Of a stretch of 64,000 bases of DNA, positions 18,882 through 26,449 are shown in pieces. This DNA is from CAITSH01 sp025356665 (GTDB lineage Bacteria; Pseudomonadota; Gammaproteobacteria; Burkholderiales; SG8-39). The notes under the pieces are model-generated. The model ran no database searches. It was not told the DNA's origin and worked only from the letters and a program-made list of their open reading frames with translations. Each line of letters begins with the position of its first letter. Position 1 is the stretch's first letter. The stretch covers positions 70,520-134,519 of the forward strand of contig JANXRV010000090.1 in the NCBI GenBank assembly GCA_025356665.1. Direction: 5' to 3'. Position numbers and translations under genes: made by a program.

Positions 18882-19313
18882 CTACTGCACGGTAATTTGC
18901 TTGCTCGCAGGCGCCGCTTTTTTAGGCAACACCAGTTCGAGCACGCCGTCGCTGTACTTCGCCTGCGCGCCGGCTTCGTCGACTTCACGGCCGAGGCGGA
19001 AGCTGCGCGAATACTTGCCCAGGAAGCGCTCGGTATGCACGACACGCTCGCCTTCCTTTACTTCCTTTTCATTGCGCGTCTCGGCGTTTATCGACACCAC
19101 GTCACCATCGACACTGATGCGGATATCCTCTTTTTTCACCCCGGGCAGGTCAGCCAGCACCTTGTAATCGCCATTCTGTTCACTCACATCAATTCTGAAC
19201 TGGCGGATATCGTTCGCAGCCGGGGTGTCGTAGGAAACCGGACGCACGACAAAGCCTTTTAACAAATCGTCAAAAATGTCCCCCAGCGGGGAATAGCGGT
19301 TCACATTTACCAT
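18882..19313 (-). CDS. Small heat-shock protein (Hsp20/alpha-crystallin family)
   Basis: A holdase chaperone of 143 residues. The alpha-crystallin domain spans about residues 40-135, with FRIDVSEQNGDYKVLADLPG at its start and the conserved GVLELVLPKK near its end. The start at 19313 is preferred over an in-frame ATG 33 bases upstream because a GGAG lies 6 bases before it and MVNVNRYSP is the usual N-terminus. A strong sigma-32-type promoter lies about 55 bases upstream (19370-19397) and an intrinsic terminator follows the gene, so it is a monocistronic heat-shock unit. It is divergent from the sigma-factor gene. Confidence 0.93.
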   Translation of the reverse strand: MVNVNRYSPLGDIFDDLLKGFVVRPVSYDTPAANDIRQFRIDVSEQNGDYKVLADLPGVKKEDIRISVDGDVVSINAETRNEKEVKEGERVVHTERFLGKYSRSFRLGREVDEAGAQAKYSDGVLELVLPKKAAPASKQITVQ

Positions 19314-19369
19314 GATCGTCTCCATATCTGTGGTGGAAAAATTCATTCGGGCTCGCGCCTATGTTTCCA

Positions 19370-19397
19370 ATATGGGGAAGCGCGGCGGCGTTTCAAG
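19370..19397 (-). promoter_or_regulatory. Sigma-32 (heat-shock) promoter of hsp20
   Basis: On the minus strand CTTGAA (19397-19392) is followed after 14 bases by CCCCATAT (19377-19370). This matches the RpoH consensus CTTGAAA, 11-16 base spacer, CCCCATNT. Transcription would start near 19362, leaving an untranslated leader of about 50 bases before the hsp20 ATG. Confidence 0.88.
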
Positions 19398-19467
19398 AGC
19401 CCACCCCCGCGCATTGCGCCCTCCGCGGCAAGCGGTTAGAGTGGCCGCATCAAACTGGAGCAGACTG

Positions 19468-20046
19468 TTGCATATAGCCGTGCCTGACGAAAAAACAATC
19501 GCCCTTGAACTTGAGCAGACCCGCCCTTATCTGATGAGGTTCGCCCTGCTGCAATTGCGCAACGAAACGGCGGCCGAAGACGCGGTGCAGGAGACCATGC
19601 TCGCGGCGCTGCAAGGGGCCAGCCGCTTTGCCGGCCAGTCTTCTCTCAAGACCTGGCTGGTTGGCATCCTCAAGCACAAGATCATCGACCACCTGCGCCG
19701 CCAGGCCAGGGAGCCGCAGGCCTACGACACGACCTATGACGATTTTGACGCCCTGTTCGAGGACGACGGGCACTGGAGCGAGCCGCCGGCAGACTGGGGC
19801 CGTCCGGAAAACACCCTGGAGCAAAAGGAATTTTTCAAGGTCCTCGATTTGTGCATGGAAGCGCTGCCTGCGAATACCGCGCGTGTCTTCATGATGCGCG
19901 AATGGCTGGGTCTGGACACCGAAGAAATCTGTAAGGAATTGAAAATGACCGCGACCAACTGCTGGGTGGTGCTGTACCGCGCCCGCATGGGCTTGCGTGC
20001 CTGCCTCGAAAAAAACTGGTTCGGCAACGAACGCGCATCAACCTGA
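19468..20046 (+). CDS. Sigma-70 family RNA polymerase sigma factor (ECF-like)
   Basis: The protein has sigma region 2 (RFALLQLRNETAAEDAVQETMLAA, then SLKTWLVGILKHKIIDHLRR) in its first half and region 4 (LPANTARVFMMREWLGLDTEEICKEL, then NCWVVLYRARMGLRACLE) in its second. The intervening acidic/aromatic stretch YDDFDALFEDDGHW is characteristic of the TIGR02943-type sigma factors. TTG at 19468 is preferred as start: GGAG at 19457-19460 is 7 bases upstream and it gives a 192-residue protein of normal size; GTG 19480 is the alternative. A zinc-finger anti-sigma candidate follows after 12 bases. Target genes are unknown. Confidence 0.88.
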   Translation: MHIAVPDEKTIALELEQTRPYLMRFALLQLRNETAAEDAVQETMLAALQGASRFAGQSSLKTWLVGILKHKIIDHLRRQAREPQAYDTTYDDFDALFEDDGHWSEPPADWGRPENTLEQKEFFKVLDLCMEALPANTARVFMMREWLGLDTEEICKELKMTATNCWVVLYRARMGLRACLEKNWFGNERAST

Positions 20047-20058
20047 GAATCGCAATCG

Positions 20059-20247
20059 ATGTCATTCATGCTCAACTGCAAAGAGGCAAGCCGCAAGGTT
20101 TCCGAAGCCGAGGACCGCGGTCTTCGCTTCGGCGAGCGGGTCGGCTTGTGGGCGCATTTGAGTGTATGCACCGCCTGCACCAACTTCAACAAGCAGGTGG
20201 CGCTGTTGCGCAAGGCCATGCAGCACTATCGCGATCCGCGTGACTAG
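20059..20247 (+). CDS. Small zinc-finger (zf-HC2) anti-sigma-like protein
   Basis: The 62-residue protein has the ZAS/zf-HC2 pattern: an N-terminal LNCKEASRKVSEAED and then HLSVCTACTNF, giving Cys, His and CxxC ligands for one zinc. No membrane segment is present, so it would be a soluble anti-sigma factor binding the sigma factor encoded 12 bases upstream, probably with zinc/redox-sensitive release as in other ZAS proteins. The role is inferred from the pairing. Its end overlaps the next gene by 8 bases. Confidence 0.8.
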   Translation: MSFMLNCKEASRKVSEAEDRGLRFGERVGLWAHLSVCTACTNFNKQVALLRKAMQHYRDPRD

Positions 20248-20455
20248 CGCTGCGCCGGGCGGCCCGGCTTCCGCCGGTGACAGCGTATGCTCGCGCTGCG
20301 GGACGCGCTTCGAATGCGGTGCCAAGGCGGGCTCCGCGGCATGCTGGTGTTTCAATCTGCCCCCGCTTACACCCTCGGACAGTGCCGCCGCCTGCCTGTG
20401 CGCGGCCTGCCTTGCCGCGCTGACAGCGGCCCAGGCGGGCGCTAAAAAAGCCTAG
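20240..20455 (+). CDS. Cysteine-rich CWC family protein
   Basis: This 71-residue protein contains CSRCGTRFECGA followed by ACWCFNLPPL and CLCAACL, the pattern of the cysteine-rich CWC family (PF14375), probably a small zinc-binding protein of unknown function. The GTG at 20240 is chosen as start because it overlaps the preceding stop; a longer frame upstream would read antiparallel composition without family similarity. It ends against the convergent PCu(A)C gene, with stop codons overlapping by 4 bases. Confidence 0.75.
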   Translation: MTSAAPGGPASAGDSVCSRCGTRFECGAKAGSAACWCFNLPPLTPSDSAAACLCAACLAALTAAQAGAKKA

Positions 20456-20955
20456 TGCTTTTTCATGTCGCCGTGATCAGCGGCACCATGGCCCTGCGCC
20501 CCGGCCGAACTGGCGCCAAGTGACTCCACCGCAAGCTCCACCCTCACCTCGCCCGCTTTTTCGAACTTGAGCGTGACCGGCACCTTGTCACCCTGCTTGA
20601 GCGGGGCCTTGAGGTTGATCAGCATCATGTGATAGCCGCCGGGCTTGAGTTCGAGCACGCCGCCGGCCGGAACAATCAGCGACTTGGCCTCGCGCATTTT
20701 CATAATGTCCTTGTCCATGACCATTTCGTGCAATTCCACGCTGGCTGAGACGGGGCTGGACGCACTGAGCAGCCGGTCGGCCGTTTTTGCGTTGTTGCGG
20801 ATAGTGACAAACCCCCCGCCAACCACGGCGCCAGGCGCGGTGGCGCGCGTCCAAGGCTTTGCAATGCTGATGCCCGTCGATTGCGCCATCGCGGCCGAAG
20901 CCAGCACAAAACCGGCAACGAGTAGTACGGGTAGTAATAGCGAGCGAACTGTCAT
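20452..20955 (-). CDS. Periplasmic copper chaperone PCu(A)C
   Basis: PCu(A)C proteins hold Cu(I) in the periplasm and help deliver it to the CuA centre of cytochrome oxidase. The 167-residue precursor has a signal peptide (LLLPVLLVAGFVLASAAMAQ) and the His/Met copper motif ELHEMVMDKDIMKMRE with the distal GGYHMML. A His-rich tail (GHGAADHGDMKKH) may bind more metal. The start at 20955 follows AAGGAAAG by 3 bases. It is the last gene of a minus-strand group with a thioredoxin-fold protein and a BNR-type protein, 46 bases behind the former. Confidence 0.92.
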   Translation of the reverse strand: MTVRSLLLPVLLVAGFVLASAAMAQSTGISIAKPWTRATAPGAVVGGGFVTIRNNAKTADRLLSASSPVSASVELHEMVMDKDIMKMREAKSLIVPAGGVLELKPGGYHMMLINLKAPLKQGDKVPVTLKFEKAGEVRVELAVESLGASSAGAQGHGAADHGDMKKH

Positions 20956-21001
20956 CTGCTTTCCTTGAATAAAAATGGCCCAGCACAAGCGGCACTGCAC
21001 C

Positions 21002-21493
21002 TCAGGGTTTGCCCAACCAAGCAGCCACGTCGGCCTTGCTCGGCCGCCCGACTACGAATTTCGGTTCACCCGAACGACCCAGCATAGCCACATACGGCGT
21101 CATGCCACGCCAATCGGGATTGACACTGTAGCGCAAGGCCATGGCCTGCCCCTCGAACACATACATGGCGTCGCCTTTACGGTAGTGTTTGTCAGCGGCA
21201 ACGGCTTCGGGTTGCTCGGTGCCGTCCATCACCACGATCACCAGCTTGGCCTTGCTCTGCCCCTTTTTCACATCCACGGCCAGCGCTTCGATGACATCCG
21301 GGCAATAGGCGCAGTCGGTGGTCGTGAACACCACCACACTCGGTCGCGGCAGCTCACGCTTCATTTGCGCCCAGGTCGTTTTATCAAAAATACGCACGCC
21401 CTTGGGCGCAGACACCACAGACACCGCAGACGCCGCCATCAGCCCCAGCACTACGCCGGCAAGAATGAAGTTACGCAGCAAGCTTGAATACAT
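21002..21493 (-). CDS. Exported thioredoxin-fold protein with CxxC
   Basis: The 163-residue product has a signal peptide or N-terminal anchor (residues 9-29) and a thioredoxin-like active site FTTTDCAYC at residues 56-64. The order strand, CxxC helix and the later GMTPYVAML (with the cis-Pro-like TP) fits the thioredoxin fold. It overlaps the upstream BNR-type gene by 23 bases and precedes the PCu(A)C gene, so a role in reducing or loading a periplasmic copper site is plausible, comparable to SCO/TlpA partners. No close named family is recognised. Confidence 0.7.
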   Translation of the reverse strand: MYSSLLRNFILAGVVLGLMAASAVSVVSAPKGVRIFDKTTWAQMKRELPRPSVVVFTTTDCAYCPDVIEALAVDVKKGQSKAKLVIVVMDGTEQPEAVAADKHYRKGDAMYVFEGQAMALRYSVNPDWRGMTPYVAMLGRSGEPKFVVGRPSKADVAAWLGKP

Positions 21494-22730
21494 AGATTCC
21501 CCCTTCCGTTCGCCATACGACCCAGGATTCGCCGTTGCGTGTCACCAGGCGCGGGTGGTCGTTGTCCCTGTCACTTGACGCGAGCTCGCGCACCTCAAAA
21601 TACCCGCCGCCATCCTTGGACAGCCAGGCACGCAGGTGCGTGCGTTCGCCATCGAAACTGCGCCACACCACGGCAACATCGTTGCCGTTTGCCGCGATAT
21701 CGGCATGCTCGGCGCGTTCATCTGGCAGTTCGCGTGCCGTCCCCACCGGTTTGCCCGCACCATCAAGACGGCCGTAATGCACCGCCGCCTTTCCACCGCG
21801 CAGGCCAAACCACACCGAATGAAATCCACCGCCGCTGGCATTAGCCAGACCCGGTCCGTGATGCGGGCAGGCGGCAAGCTCCCATTGGTCTTCAGTCGCG
21901 CGCGCCGGCGGCTTGTCGCGACCAAGGTCGGACAGGGGCGCAAAGGCGTGATCGCGTATATTTTCCGGAAACACCTGTCGCCACATTGCGACCATGCCGG
22001 CCTGCGGGGCTTCGACCAACGCAATGCGGCAACACTCGCACGAAGCGCCGGCCAGTCGCAAATCCGGGCCGAAGGTTTTCCCGCCATCGACCGACGCTTT
22101 CCCGAAAACCGACGAACCATTGTGCGCGCCGTGTTTGCCGCCGGCCTTCGCAGGCGCATGCGCCACATCGCGTTCATCCAGCCATACCACATACAAATCG
22201 CCCTTCGAGTCGAACGCCGTAGACTCGAAGCGGTGGCTTATTTTCTGGCGGTCGTCGTGGACGGTGAATACAGGAGAAAAATTTTTCCCGCCGTTTCCAG
22301 AACGAAGCATGCGCACATCGCCGGCGAATGCCTGGCCCAGCGCCCTGGTGTAGCTGACCACCACCCAGCCATTCGGGCCAAAGGCGACTTTCGGTCGGTT
22401 TTCGCCATCGGCAACGACGCGATCACCCGCCGTGTCGAGTAGCTTGCGCCCCCCCCAACTGCGGCCCAGGTCGCCACTGGTTTGCACAAAGAGGCGGGCC
22501 TTTTCGTCGAGCGCCGCAATCCACAACTCACCGGAAGGCGAGAACGCCGCACCCAGAGCCAATCCCGCAGCACGGCGATGCACGCCGTGCTGATGGCCGG
22601 CCTGCGCCTCTACACGATTGTCGTGCTGAGCCTGTGCCCGCGATCCGAAGGCGAGTGGGATGAAAAAAACGGCAATGACCAGGGTCATGACGAATTTGCA
22701 TCCCGTCAAACTCAAAATGAAACCTTGCAT
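21471..22730 (-). CDS. Exported BNR/sialidase-like beta-propeller protein with Cys/His motifs
   Basis: The 419-residue precursor has a hydrophobic export signal and a His-rich stretch (AGHQHGVHRR) soon after it. Repeated BNR-like Asp-box segments (SGDLGRSWGG, SGNGGKNFSP, SVDGGKTFGP) indicate a propeller. Unusual motifs are CECCRIAL (Cys 231, 233, 234) and CPHHGPG (Cys 288), which look like a metal or redox site. Sialidase activity is not supported, because none of the sialidase arginine-triad context could be identified. The start at 22730 has AGGAG 6 bases upstream. It leads an operon with the thioredoxin-fold protein and PCu(A)C, so a copper-related periplasmic role is inferred. Confidence 0.65.
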   Translation of the reverse strand: MQGFILSLTGCKFVMTLVIAVFFIPLAFGSRAQAQHDNRVEAQAGHQHGVHRRAAGLALGAAFSPSGELWIAALDEKARLFVQTSGDLGRSWGGRKLLDTAGDRVVADGENRPKVAFGPNGWVVVSYTRALGQAFAGDVRMLRSGNGGKNFSPVFTVHDDRQKISHRFESTAFDSKGDLYVVWLDERDVAHAPAKAGGKHGAHNGSSVFGKASVDGGKTFGPDLRLAGASCECCRIALVEAPQAGMVAMWRQVFPENIRDHAFAPLSDLGRDKPPARATEDQWELAACPHHGPGLANASGGGFHSVWFGLRGGKAAVHYGRLDGAGKPVGTARELPDERAEHADIAANGNDVAVVWRSFDGERTHLRAWLSKDGGGYFEVRELASSDRDNDHPRLVTRNGESWVVWRTEGGIYVFKLAA

Positions 22731-22840
22731 AGATGGCTCCTGAAGCTGAATCCGGGAACGGTGGACGCCAAGCAATGCGCCTCACCGCCGCACCCGCGAC
22801 GTACGCTACGCGCTGGCGCCGCGTAGCAGCAAATAAAATT

Positions 22841-23230
22841 TCAGGAGAGAGCTGGGGGGGCGCGGGGATGCGCGGGGTAATAGCTTTGCGGCTGGCGCGG
22901 CCGCATTTGCGGAATCTGCGGTGCAAACCCCGCGGGCGCCATGACGGCGAGGACTGCGCCGCTAGCCACGGACGGCAACACCAGCTTGTCCGCGCCAAAG
23001 GTGCAGAACGAGCAATTGGGCTGGTGCGCGGTATCGGCCGGCTGGGGAATGCCGCTGCCGCCGTCAAAGCTCTTTACGCCGCCGACCGTGCAAATTTCGG
23101 TGGAAAGATCGAATGCGCCGGCCGGTTTGGCGTTGGCCGCCAGCGGCCATAGCGCGTTGAACCCCATGGCCAGAATGGCCAGCCAGCCGGCGATGCGTCG
23201 CGATGTGCGGGTCAATCCCATGCGCGGCAT
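22841..23230 (-). CDS. DUF2946 family exported protein
   Basis: The 129-residue product has an N-terminal hydrophobic segment (WLAILAMGFNALWPLAANA) and a Cys-containing middle (EICTVGG, then NCSFCTFG), matching DUF2946. The family often accompanies copper or other metal transport genes, but its function is not established. The C-terminal 25 residues are Pro/Arg-rich. No convincing ribosome site precedes either of the two in-frame ATGs (23230 and 23221). It lies 110 bases upstream of the BNR-type gene on the same strand, making it a likely first member of the copper-associated group. Confidence 0.75.
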   Translation of the reverse strand: MPRMGLTRTSRRIAGWLAILAMGFNALWPLAANAKPAGAFDLSTEICTVGGVKSFDGGSGIPQPADTAHQPNCSFCTFGADKLVLPSVASGAVLAVMAPAGFAPQIPQMRPRQPQSYYPAHPRAPPALS

Positions 23231-23272
23231 TTAATCACACCGCAATCGATCAAGGCAAATCGGCCGCCGAGT

Positions 23273-24655
23273 TCAGCTTTTTTGCTCGATGCCGGTGACC
23301 GCCTGCACACCCATCACGCCAAACAAGGCCAGGATCAACTCGTTGGCACCGCGGATTTTTACCGCCTTGCCGGCCTGGTGAAGTTTGCTAAAGGTGTTGA
23401 GCAACTGGCCCGCGTTAGCGAAATCGACACGCGCCACCGCGGAAAAATCAATCACCACCGGGTTGCAGCCGGCGGCGTAATCAACAACAGCCTTCAGCGT
23501 GCCGCAGTCGGCGCCGGTAATCTCCCCGGTCAAGCGCATAACCTGTTCCGACAACGGCGCCGGCGATGCTCCGGCGGGGGACTGCAGCGTTTGCGGCACG
23601 ACCGCGGCCGGCTCCCAGGCCGGCGGGGACAATTCATAGGTAATGGCAAAGTTGAGCGCAGCCTCTTCATAGGCATCCTGCAGGCCAAGCATCTGATAGA
23701 CCTCGAGCAAGAGAAGCCAGACCGCCTGGTCGGTACTCAGGTCACCAGCCGTCGCCTGAGCGGCGAGCAAGGCGATGAACCGTTCCTCGCCCGAGAAGAC
23801 CACAGACGTTCCACCACGCCTGAGTTGCTGCAGGCATTGCAACAATATGCGGCAACCGGTCGCATCAACCGCGGCCAGCTTGTCCAGATCAAGGCGCACC
23901 GCCGGGCTCTTGCCCGCGATCTGCCGCATCTGGTCGATTTGTGCGGTGATACGGGCATCGAGCACATCGCCAAACTCGACAACACTGGAACCTCCGGCCT
24001 TGAGCATCGGGGAGATGGTCTTGGCCTGCTGCTCAATCCAGGTCGGCGGTGAGCGCTCGAACTTGGCCGCAAACGCCAGCGCGCGCTCCTCGTGCTCTTT
24101 TTTCATGCCCAGGTGCTGGTACATGTCAAACAACATCAGCCACACCTGCCGCGCGACCTTGCCGGCGTCATCTTCGTGCACAGCCTGTAGCAGCACGGCG
24201 AGCGCACTTTGGTCCTGGGCGTTGGCAAACAGGATCGCCGCCTCCTCGACCACGGCCAGCGCATCTGGGCTGCTGGTAACCTCAATGCTCATCACCGAAT
24301 CGGGCGGCGGCGGTTTGCGCTGCGGCCTTGGCGGCGGAGGTGGGAACGCTGTCGGCGCAAGCCTTGCCGCAGATTTGAGCCCATTACCCATCGCCGGCAC
24401 AGCCGTCAGCGGCGACACGGCGGGGGCAGATAGAACAGTTGACGCCGTTACCAAACCGGCGGCACCCATGGGCAGCGCAATAAAACTGGTGAAATCGAGC
24501 GAGAGGTCGTCGTCCTGATCAAGCGCAGACGCGTTGGGCAACGCGCGCTTGTCAGGCTGGGCCTGGCTTTTCGCTACCGGACCCGAAGCAGGTTTTTTTG
24601 GCTCGGGCTTTTTGGACGGCGAATCGTCTTTCTTACCGAACAGGGAAAAGACCAC
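23273..24655 (-). CDS. Tandem STAS-domain protein
   Basis: The 460-residue cytoplasmic protein starts with a Lys/Ser/Pro-rich linker (about 1-110) and contains a duplicated module of helical segment plus STAS-like domain. Near residue 171 the helical segment reads VWLMLFDMYQHLGMK; near residue 312 it reads VWLLLLEVYQMLGLQ. Both end SPPTW or SPPAW. STAS-like strands include VRLDLDKLAAVDATGCRIL and VVIDFSAVARVDFANAGQLL, where the usual phosphorylatable Ser is replaced by Thr or Asn. STAS proteins act in anti-anti-sigma signalling or lipid binding; the target is unknown. The gene follows the zinc-type operon by 72 bases. Confidence 0.75.
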   Translation of the reverse strand: MVFSLFGKKDDSPSKKPEPKKPASGPVAKSQAQPDKRALPNASALDQDDDLSLDFTSFIALPMGAAGLVTASTVLSAPAVSPLTAVPAMGNGLKSAARLAPTAFPPPPPRPQRKPPPPDSVMSIEVTSSPDALAVVEEAAILFANAQDQSALAVLLQAVHEDDAGKVARQVWLMLFDMYQHLGMKKEHEERALAFAAKFERSPPTWIEQQAKTISPMLKAGGSSVVEFGDVLDARITAQIDQMRQIAGKSPAVRLDLDKLAAVDATGCRILLQCLQQLRRGGTSVVFSGEERFIALLAAQATAGDLSTDQAVWLLLLEVYQMLGLQDAYEEAALNFAITYELSPPAWEPAAVVPQTLQSPAGASPAPLSEQVMRLTGEITGADCGTLKAVVDYAAGCNPVVIDFSAVARVDFANAGQLLNTFSKLHQAGKAVKIRGANELILALFGVMGVQAVTGIEQKS

Positions 24656-24727
24656 GGTTCGCCTTGATCTTTCTTGGGGAGGGAAACGATTTTTCGAAAA
24701 TGATTATTCCACTGTCATGATGACAAA

Positions 24728-25510
24728 TCAATCGAAATCCCCTTCCCGGCGGGGCTGGCCGCGGCCTGCGCCAAAGAATGCCAGCACAATGCCACAGGCG
24801 ACCATCGCGCAGACGATCATCGCCCCCGATGGCAGGTCCGCCAGTGCAGAACCGGCGAGTCCGATGGCATAGCCGCACACACCCACGGCATAGGCCTTGA
24901 GGTACCGCCGGCCGCGCGCGTAGTAAGTTGCAAGGGCCGGCACAACCAAAGTGGCGAACACCAGGTAAAGGCCGACCAGTTGCACCGAGACGGTGACCGC
25001 ACAGGCGAACAGCACGTAGAACCCGATACGACCGAGGCGTTTGCCCAGGCCGAACCAGATCAGCAGCAGCACGGCGTAAATCAGCGCATCGACGGCGAGG
25101 CGCGCCGGCTCCACCCACAGGATCTGGCCGGCCAGCAGCTCTTTCAAATGCTCACCACCGTGCGGGTTGTGCGCGAGCAGCAATATGGCGATGCTCGAGG
25201 CCAGCACAAACACCACGCCAATGATGGCCTCCTGCACCTGCGGCCAGCGCCGCTCCGTCCAGGTCAGCAGCAAGGCCCCGGCGAGCGCGGCGCTGAACGC
25301 GGCTACCTGCACCGCGGCACCCTGCGGTGCCCAGCCCATGGTATCGGCAAGGATGACGCCGACGCCGGCAATCTGCGCCACGGCAAGGTCAATGAAGACA
25401 ATGCCGCGCGCAAGCACCTGCATGCCCAGCGGCACATGGGTGGCGGTAACGAGCAATCCGGCGATGAGGGCCGGCAGCAAAATAGCCGGCGTGAGCGCGT
25501 CAAAGTTCAT
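24728..25510 (-). CDS. Metal ABC transporter permease (ZnuB/MntB type)
   Basis: The 260-residue protein is an ABC-3 family inner-membrane permease with about eight hydrophobic helices. Typical segments are PALIAGLLVTATHVPLG at the start, GIVFIDLAVAQIAGVGV near residue 36, and VGLYLVFATLVVPALATYYA near 180. Partnership with the ZnuA-like binding protein is supported by a 4-base stop/start overlap. No ATPase subunit gene is next to it or elsewhere in the window, so the transporter would need an ATPase encoded elsewhere. Zinc is inferred as substrate because of the COG0523 gene in the same operon; manganese remains possible. Confidence 0.88.
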   Translation of the reverse strand: MNFDALTPAILLPALIAGLLVTATHVPLGMQVLARGIVFIDLAVAQIAGVGVILADTMGWAPQGAAVQVAAFSAALAGALLLTWTERRWPQVQEAIIGVVFVLASSIAILLLAHNPHGGEHLKELLAGQILWVEPARLAVDALIYAVLLLIWFGLGKRLGRIGFYVLFACAVTVSVQLVGLYLVFATLVVPALATYYARGRRYLKAYAVGVCGYAIGLAGSALADLPSGAMIVCAMVACGIVLAFFGAGRGQPRREGDFD

Positions 25511-26439
25511 TTCTCCCCCGTCGGCTTTCCACCCGTGATGGCCAGCAGTCTGCCAAGGGTGTCATCGAACAGCCCGAACAAATCCTTCGCCTTGTCCGTG
25601 CCGCCCACCGAAAAGGGCAGCATCACCGCGGGAATATTGCTGCGCGATGAAAGAAATTCCGCCGCCCTCGGATCGTTGTAGGCGGCGTAGATAATCAGCG
25701 TCGCCGGTTCGCGGCCCATCAGCTTGAGCAATTCAGCCAGATGTCCGGGCGTTGGCGGAATACCCGGCTTGGGTTCGAGTCTGGCCGCCTCTTTCATCCC
25801 CAGCCAGTTGAAAAGATAGGTCCAGTCATTGTGATGCACCACCGCACGCACGCCCTTGAGCGGCGCGGCCTGCTGCTCCCACCGCGCGATGGCGGCGCGC
25901 CAACGCTCCATAAAAGCCTTGTGGCGCGCACGATAAAACGACGCGTTGGCGTTGTCGATTTGCACCAGGCGCTCGACCAAGACATCGGCGACACGGGCGA
26001 TATTACGCGGGTCGGTCTGGATATGCGGATTGCCACCCGCGTGCACATCGCCCATGGCGCGATCGACCACCTTCGGAATATCCAGCCGCGTCACATGCTG
26101 CGAAGCCTCGAGGTTGCCGGGACGGTCCGGTTGTATGCGCCGGTTACCCGACTGCGTCAGCAACAATGGCAGCCAGCCCGCCTCAAGATCTGAGCCCGAA
26201 CAGATCAGCAGATCGGCCGAGCGGGCCCGGGCGATCAGGCTGGGTCGCGCCTCGATGTGATGCGCATCCTGCAAGGCGGTCGTGGCTGAATTCACCGTCG
26301 CCCGGTCTCCGGCTATCTCGGCCGCCAACGCCGCCCACTCGGGCTCGCAGGCAAGGATATTGAGCGCCGCAAACGCCGGCCGGGCAAACAGCGGCATGGC
26401 CAGGGCGGCGACGAGAACCCCGTTCAGGATCAATTTCAC
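25507..26439 (-). CDS. Metal ABC transporter substrate-binding protein (ZnuA-like)
   Basis: The 310-residue precursor has a signal peptide (LNGVLVAALAMPLFARPAFA) and candidate metal ligands in DAHHIEARPS, VHAGGNPHIQ and VHHNDWTYLF, in the order seen in cluster A-I binding proteins. The His-rich loop of many ZnuA proteins is absent. The GTG at 26439 is chosen as start because GAGGAG lies 6 bases upstream and the signal peptide follows at once. It sits 10 bases after the outer-membrane barrel gene and overlaps the permease gene, all on the minus strand. Confidence 0.88.
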   Translation of the reverse strand: MKLILNGVLVAALAMPLFARPAFAALNILACEPEWAALAAEIAGDRATVNSATTALQDAHHIEARPSLIARARSADLLICSGSDLEAGWLPLLLTQSGNRRIQPDRPGNLEASQHVTRLDIPKVVDRAMGDVHAGGNPHIQTDPRNIARVADVLVERLVQIDNANASFYRARHKAFMERWRAAIARWEQQAAPLKGVRAVVHHNDWTYLFNWLGMKEAARLEPKPGIPPTPGHLAELLKLMGREPATLIIYAAYNDPRAAEFLSSRSNIPAVMLPFSVGGTDKAKDLFGLFDDTLGRLLAITGGKPTGEK

Positions 26440-26449
26440 TTTACGCTCC

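Noticed and set aside
21471..22730. Annotation of the BNR-type protein as a true sialidase
   Set aside because: Only Asp-box-like repeats support it. The catalytic sialidase pattern was not found, and the neighbours are copper-related.
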